From Lachnospiraceae bacterium (GTDB lineage Bacteria > Bacillota > Clostridia > Lachnospirales > Lachnospiraceae): 8,876 nt of DNA. The notes beneath the pieces were generated by a model. The model was given only the letters and a program-made list of their open reading frames with translations. It was not told the DNA's origin and did no database searches. Both the position numbers and the translations under genes were made by a program. Shown piece by piece: positions 6,057 to 8,876 of this stretch (position 1 is its first letter; every line of letters starts with the position of its first letter). Location of the stretch: NCBI GenBank assembly GCA_003542935.1, contig DPJQ01000016.1, positions 26,513-35,388 on the forward strand, written 5' to 3'.

Positions 6057-7346
6057 TTATTTATGCCCCAAAGCCGCAAAATGGGCTGCCCTGTCCGCGA
6101 TGTCCGGGAAACGCTCCACTGCGCCGGCTCCAAACATACCTTCCGACAGCTCCCTGGCAGCAGCTTTCTCATGCCCGATCACCGCCCAGGTAGCCGTATC
6201 AAATCTCTTTTTCTCTTCCGCCCCCAGAGCCGTATTGATAAAAGGCTGCCGGGGCTGGTTGATATCCTCGCCCAGCACCTCCAGCATATTATATTTCGCG
6301 CACAGCCGCTGCACCCTCGCAAGCTGTTCGGGCGTATTTCTCGCCGGCGCATAACTGAAAGCGCGAACGTCGTATTGGTCCAGGCAGAAGAAAAGATCAT
6401 CCAGTATTCCGTCCTCAAAACGCTGTACTTTTTTATCCCCTGTAACGGATTCGCCGGTCACATCTCCCACATAAGTATAGGTGGGAATACATCCCAGGGA
6501 CTGTATGTACGGTATGGCTTCCCGAACATCCGGCGCCTCCTCATGATTAGCCGGAATATACATTTTCTCGGAAAAATAACCTTTCAGCAGATTTGTCAGA
6601 TCAAAATCGTAACAGGGATTTTTCCCGTCCGTCAGATATCCGGCGACTTTATCCGTAACCGGAATGCCCAGATCCTCCTGCAAAAACCGCAACAGGCCGC
6701 TGCCCCGTCCATACCGTTTTGTCATCTGGCGGCCGGCGGCATAGAGAATATGGCGCTCCGTGATGCTGCCCTTTTCCCGCCACCAGGATACCGGAATCAC
6801 ATGCCTGTCAAAATCCAATTCCATACCAAAGGGCCGCAGTATCTCATCCACCCGGCCCGTCATCTGCCGGTTCCTGCGCTCCCTGGCTCTGCGAATGGGC
6901 TTTAAGTAAGCCTCCACCGCCTCCAGGGATGTCGTCGGGACACCGTGCACCGGGAAATAGCCCACGGAAAGCTGATCCGGGTTATTAAATTTCTGTCCTC
7001 TTAACGGGGTATCATCCCAGTTGAGCCGCACCTCAAATCCGATGGTGGGGGCGATCCCCATGATGTGGCAGGCTTCCCGGAATTCCGCGGCCCCCGCCAC
7101 GGATTCGTGATCCATCAGCCCACAGGTGGAAAGCCCCGTCTGATAAGCTTTCCAGGCGATCCCCGACGGCGAATAGGGTGAGAAAGAATAGCGGGAGTGC
7201 ACATGATTGTTGCACTCATGATTCTGTTTCACCGCCGGTATGGTTCCGTCGTCAATCCATTTTCTCAATTGTCTGAGAGCGTTCAGCCTGTCTTCGCAGT
7301 TGTCTGCATTCAGCTGTGTTATCTGTCTGTTGATCTTTTCGTCCAT
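6057..7346 (-). CDS. PHP-domain metal-dependent hydrolase (putative phosphoesterase)
   Basis: A 429-aa protein. After about 45 residues of helical leader it shows PHP motifs: H48-x-H50 (NNHVHSRYSFSP), D79-H80 (GLMDHESVAGA), E105 in IGFEV, and a possible ligand H199 (TERH). Further on are FSYAPARNTPEQ (330-340) and GEDINQPRQPF (359-369). PHP proteins bind up to three metals and usually hydrolyse phosphate esters. The final D-x-H of many PHP enzymes is read here as D361-I-N363, if that alignment is right. The middle region (about 140-310) is a large insertion compared with short PHP phosphatases. No polymerase, helical or HisK-like context is present. The gene sits between a sugar kinase (9-nt gap, ribosome site AGGA overlapping the kinase stop) and a sugar isomerase, so a sugar-phosphate or lactone substrate is plausible. 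That function is inference; PHP membership is reasonably firm. Confidence 0.85.
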   Translation of the reverse strand: MDEKINRQITQLNADNCEDRLNALRQLRKWIDDGTIPAVKQNHECNNHVHSRYSFSPYSPSGIAWKAYQTGLSTCGLMDHESVAGAAEFREACHIMGIAPTIGFEVRLNWDDTPLRGQKFNNPDQLSVGYFPVHGVPTTSLEAVEAYLKPIRRARERRNRQMTGRVDEILRPFGMELDFDRHVIPVSWWREKGSITERHILYAAGRQMTKRYGRGSGLLRFLQEDLGIPVTDKVAGYLTDGKNPCYDFDLTNLLKGYFSEKMYIPANHEEAPDVREAIPYIQSLGCIPTYTYVGDVTGESVTGDKKVQRFEDGILDDLFFCLDQYDVRAFSYAPARNTPEQLARVQRLCAKYNMLEVLGEDINQPRQPFINTALGAEEKKRFDTATWAVIGHEKAAARELSEGMFGAGAVERFPDIADRAAHFAALGHK

Positions 7347-7355
7347 AAATTTATC

Positions 7356-8843
7356 CTAAATGTGTAATGCCTCGCGATAATATTTTTTCGTTTTTACCCA
7401 GTAGTCCTGATCCTGGGGCTCGTAATGCACAAGCTCACTGGATGCGGCACACATGGCGCGCCCCTCTTCCAGTGTGGAGATCTTGCCGTCGGCTATGAGC
7501 TGGAACAGCAGATTTCCCACCGCCGTCGTCTCCACAGGCCCGGCCACCACCGGTATCCCCATGGCATTGGAGATCCACTGGCAGAGCAGATGGTTCTGGG
7601 TACCACCGCCGAGAATATGCAGAATATCCATCTTCTCATCAAGGGTATCCAGCACCTTTCCAAAGCTGTAGTCTATCCTGCAGGCCAGGCTTTTGAATAC
7701 GCAGCGGGCCACCTCGCCCATGGTCTGCGGCACATACTGGCCGGATTTCTCCATGAAATCCCGGATTGTCCGGGGCATATCCTGCTGGGAAGCCGTAAAC
7801 TCCAGATCGTCGCAGTTAAATACGCAGTCATGATCCGGCGCCGCCATGGCCGCCTCACAAATCTCACCCCAACTCACGTCACGGCCCAGCTCATACTGCC
7901 AGTATTTCCTGCACTGCTGGATCACCCACAGGCCGTTAATATTTTTTAACAGCATGCTTTTTCCAAAGACGCCTCCCTCATTGCCAAATTCAAAAGCCAC
8001 CACTTCCGGATTCGTCAGCGGCTCATCCAGCTCCATACCGGAGAGGGCCCATGTACCCAGGCTCACAAATCCCCACTTTTTGTCCTGGCTGGTCACCGGT
8101 ATGCCGGCCACCGCCGAGGCAGTGTCATGTGTAGCCGGAATGACGACCCGGATCGGCGGGATACCAAGCTCCCTGCATACCGACTCTTTCACCGGGCCCA
8201 GGACTGTTCCCGGCTCGGACAGTTTTGTAAAGATATCCTTGCGAAAGCCCAGTATGTCGCAGATTTTCTCCTCCCAGCAGCGTTCTTTCTGATTCACCAG
8301 CAGCGTCATCGTCGCATTGGTAAACTCATTGGAAATCTTACCGGTGAGCAGATAATTTAAAAGATCCGGCATCATCAGCAGATGGGCGCCATGCTCATAT
8401 TCAAAACGTTTATATTTTTTTAGCTGATACAGTTTATATATACCCATGATCCGGTTGCAGGGCCCCTGGGAGAGGGCGAAAAGCTCCTCTTCGGACAGAA
8501 TCTCGTGCATCTCGTCCGCCAGCAGATGCTGTCTCTGGTCCCGGAAATAGATGGGATTTCCGATCAGTCTGCCCTGGTCATCGATGAATCCGAAATCACA
8601 GCCCATGGTATCGATACCTATGGAACGGACATCGGGATATTTATTCACGGCAATCCGTATGCCGTCCTTGATATCAGAATATATCCTGAGAATATCCCAG
8701 CAAAATTCTTCCTCATTGCTGAATACAGGCACATTGTCAAAACGGTGCACCACATCAAAGGATATCTTTCCGTCGGTCACGTCTGCCACGATCACGCGGC
8801 CGTTGCTTGCCCCCAGATCTACCACTATATAGTTATCCGACAT
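7356..8843 (-). CDS. Rhamnulokinase-like FGGY-family carbohydrate kinase
   Basis: A 495-aa ATP-dependent sugar kinase, normal length for the family. The first ATPase-fold phosphate loop is VVDLGASNGR (7-16), and SIGIDTMGCDFGFID (74-88) follows. LLMMPDLLNYLLTGK (155-169) and EFTNATMT match RhaB closely. THDTASAV (238-245) carries the probable catalytic base D240. SLGTWALSG, NEGGVFG, LLKNINGLW, GGGTQNHLL (412-420) and AGPVETTAVGN follow in RhaB order. This pattern is specific to the rhamnulokinase branch rather than xylulokinase or glycerol kinase. E. coli RhaB phosphorylates L-rhamnulose at C1, but here the GIDTWGVD motif reads GIDTMGCD and the usual neighbours RhaA and RhaD are not visible, so I withhold the gene symbol. 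The start has AAAGGAG 5 nt upstream. It is the first visible gene of the operon; 33 nt upstream lie before the window edge. Confidence 0.92.
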   Translation of the reverse strand: MSDNYIVVDLGASNGRVIVADVTDGKISFDVVHRFDNVPVFSNEEEFCWDILRIYSDIKDGIRIAVNKYPDVRSIGIDTMGCDFGFIDDQGRLIGNPIYFRDQRQHLLADEMHEILSEEELFALSQGPCNRIMGIYKLYQLKKYKRFEYEHGAHLLMMPDLLNYLLTGKISNEFTNATMTLLVNQKERCWEEKICDILGFRKDIFTKLSEPGTVLGPVKESVCRELGIPPIRVVIPATHDTASAVAGIPVTSQDKKWGFVSLGTWALSGMELDEPLTNPEVVAFEFGNEGGVFGKSMLLKNINGLWVIQQCRKYWQYELGRDVSWGEICEAAMAAPDHDCVFNCDDLEFTASQQDMPRTIRDFMEKSGQYVPQTMGEVARCVFKSLACRIDYSFGKVLDTLDEKMDILHILGGGTQNHLLCQWISNAMGIPVVAGPVETTAVGNLLFQLIADGKISTLEEGRAMCAASSELVHYEPQDQDYWVKTKKYYREALHI

Positions 8844-8876
8844 ATTTTCTCCTTTCGTAACTGTTCAGTACCTTCA

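Noticed and set aside
6000..6905. Plus-strand ORF of 301 codons opposite the PHP gene
   Set aside because: Shadow of a gene with clear PHP motifs; composition is non-protein-like.
1..8876. CRISPR arrays, tRNA or rRNA genes, insertion sequences, prophage or defence genes
   Set aside because: I saw no regularly spaced repeats, no RNA gene signatures, and no transposase, integrase or phage-like proteins. The window is densely filled with ordinary metabolic and regulatory genes.

Overview
The window looks like chromosomal DNA from a Gram-positive anaerobe of the Clostridia, most plausibly a Lachnospiraceae-type gut bacterium. The grounds are purine-rich Shine-Dalgarno sites before almost every gene (AGGAGG, AAAGGAG, AGGGGG), moderate GC, a SorC-type sugar regulator and an OmpR-family two-component system with a HAMP kinase. 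The taxonomic call is inference. All eight genes lie on the minus strand, so the locus reads from high to low coordinates. The long plus-strand ORFs are shadows.

Right part (8843 to 5029): a compact carbohydrate operon. A rhamnulokinase-like FGGY kinase is followed after 9 nt by a PHP-domain metallohydrolase, and after a further 32 nt by a xylose-isomerase-like TIM-barrel protein. A GC-rich hairpin with a short U run (4920-4957) follows. The operon may begin beyond the right edge, because only 33 nt precede the kinase. No aldolase, dehydrogenase or transporter is visible, so the substrate cannot be named. A kinase plus isomerase of these families points to a sugar, possibly a deoxy-sugar, or a polyol. 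The PHP hydrolase is the unusual partner.

Middle (4914 to 3921): a SorC/DeoR-type regulator with its own candidate promoter just downstream of the operon terminator. It probably senses a phosphorylated intermediate of the neighbouring pathway.

Left part (3890 to 1): a two-component operon consisting of an OmpR-type response regulator, a HAMP sensor kinase and two tandem paralogous membrane-anchored proteins of unknown function. The second paralog is cut by the left edge. The first paralog overlaps the kinase stop codon by 8 nt, so translation is probably coupled. Upstream of the response regulator lie two perfect 7-bp direct repeats with an 11-bp period, a geometry typical of PhoB/OmpR-type binding sites, followed by a leader hairpin. 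This suggests autoregulation. No gene-free stretch exceeds 300 nt.
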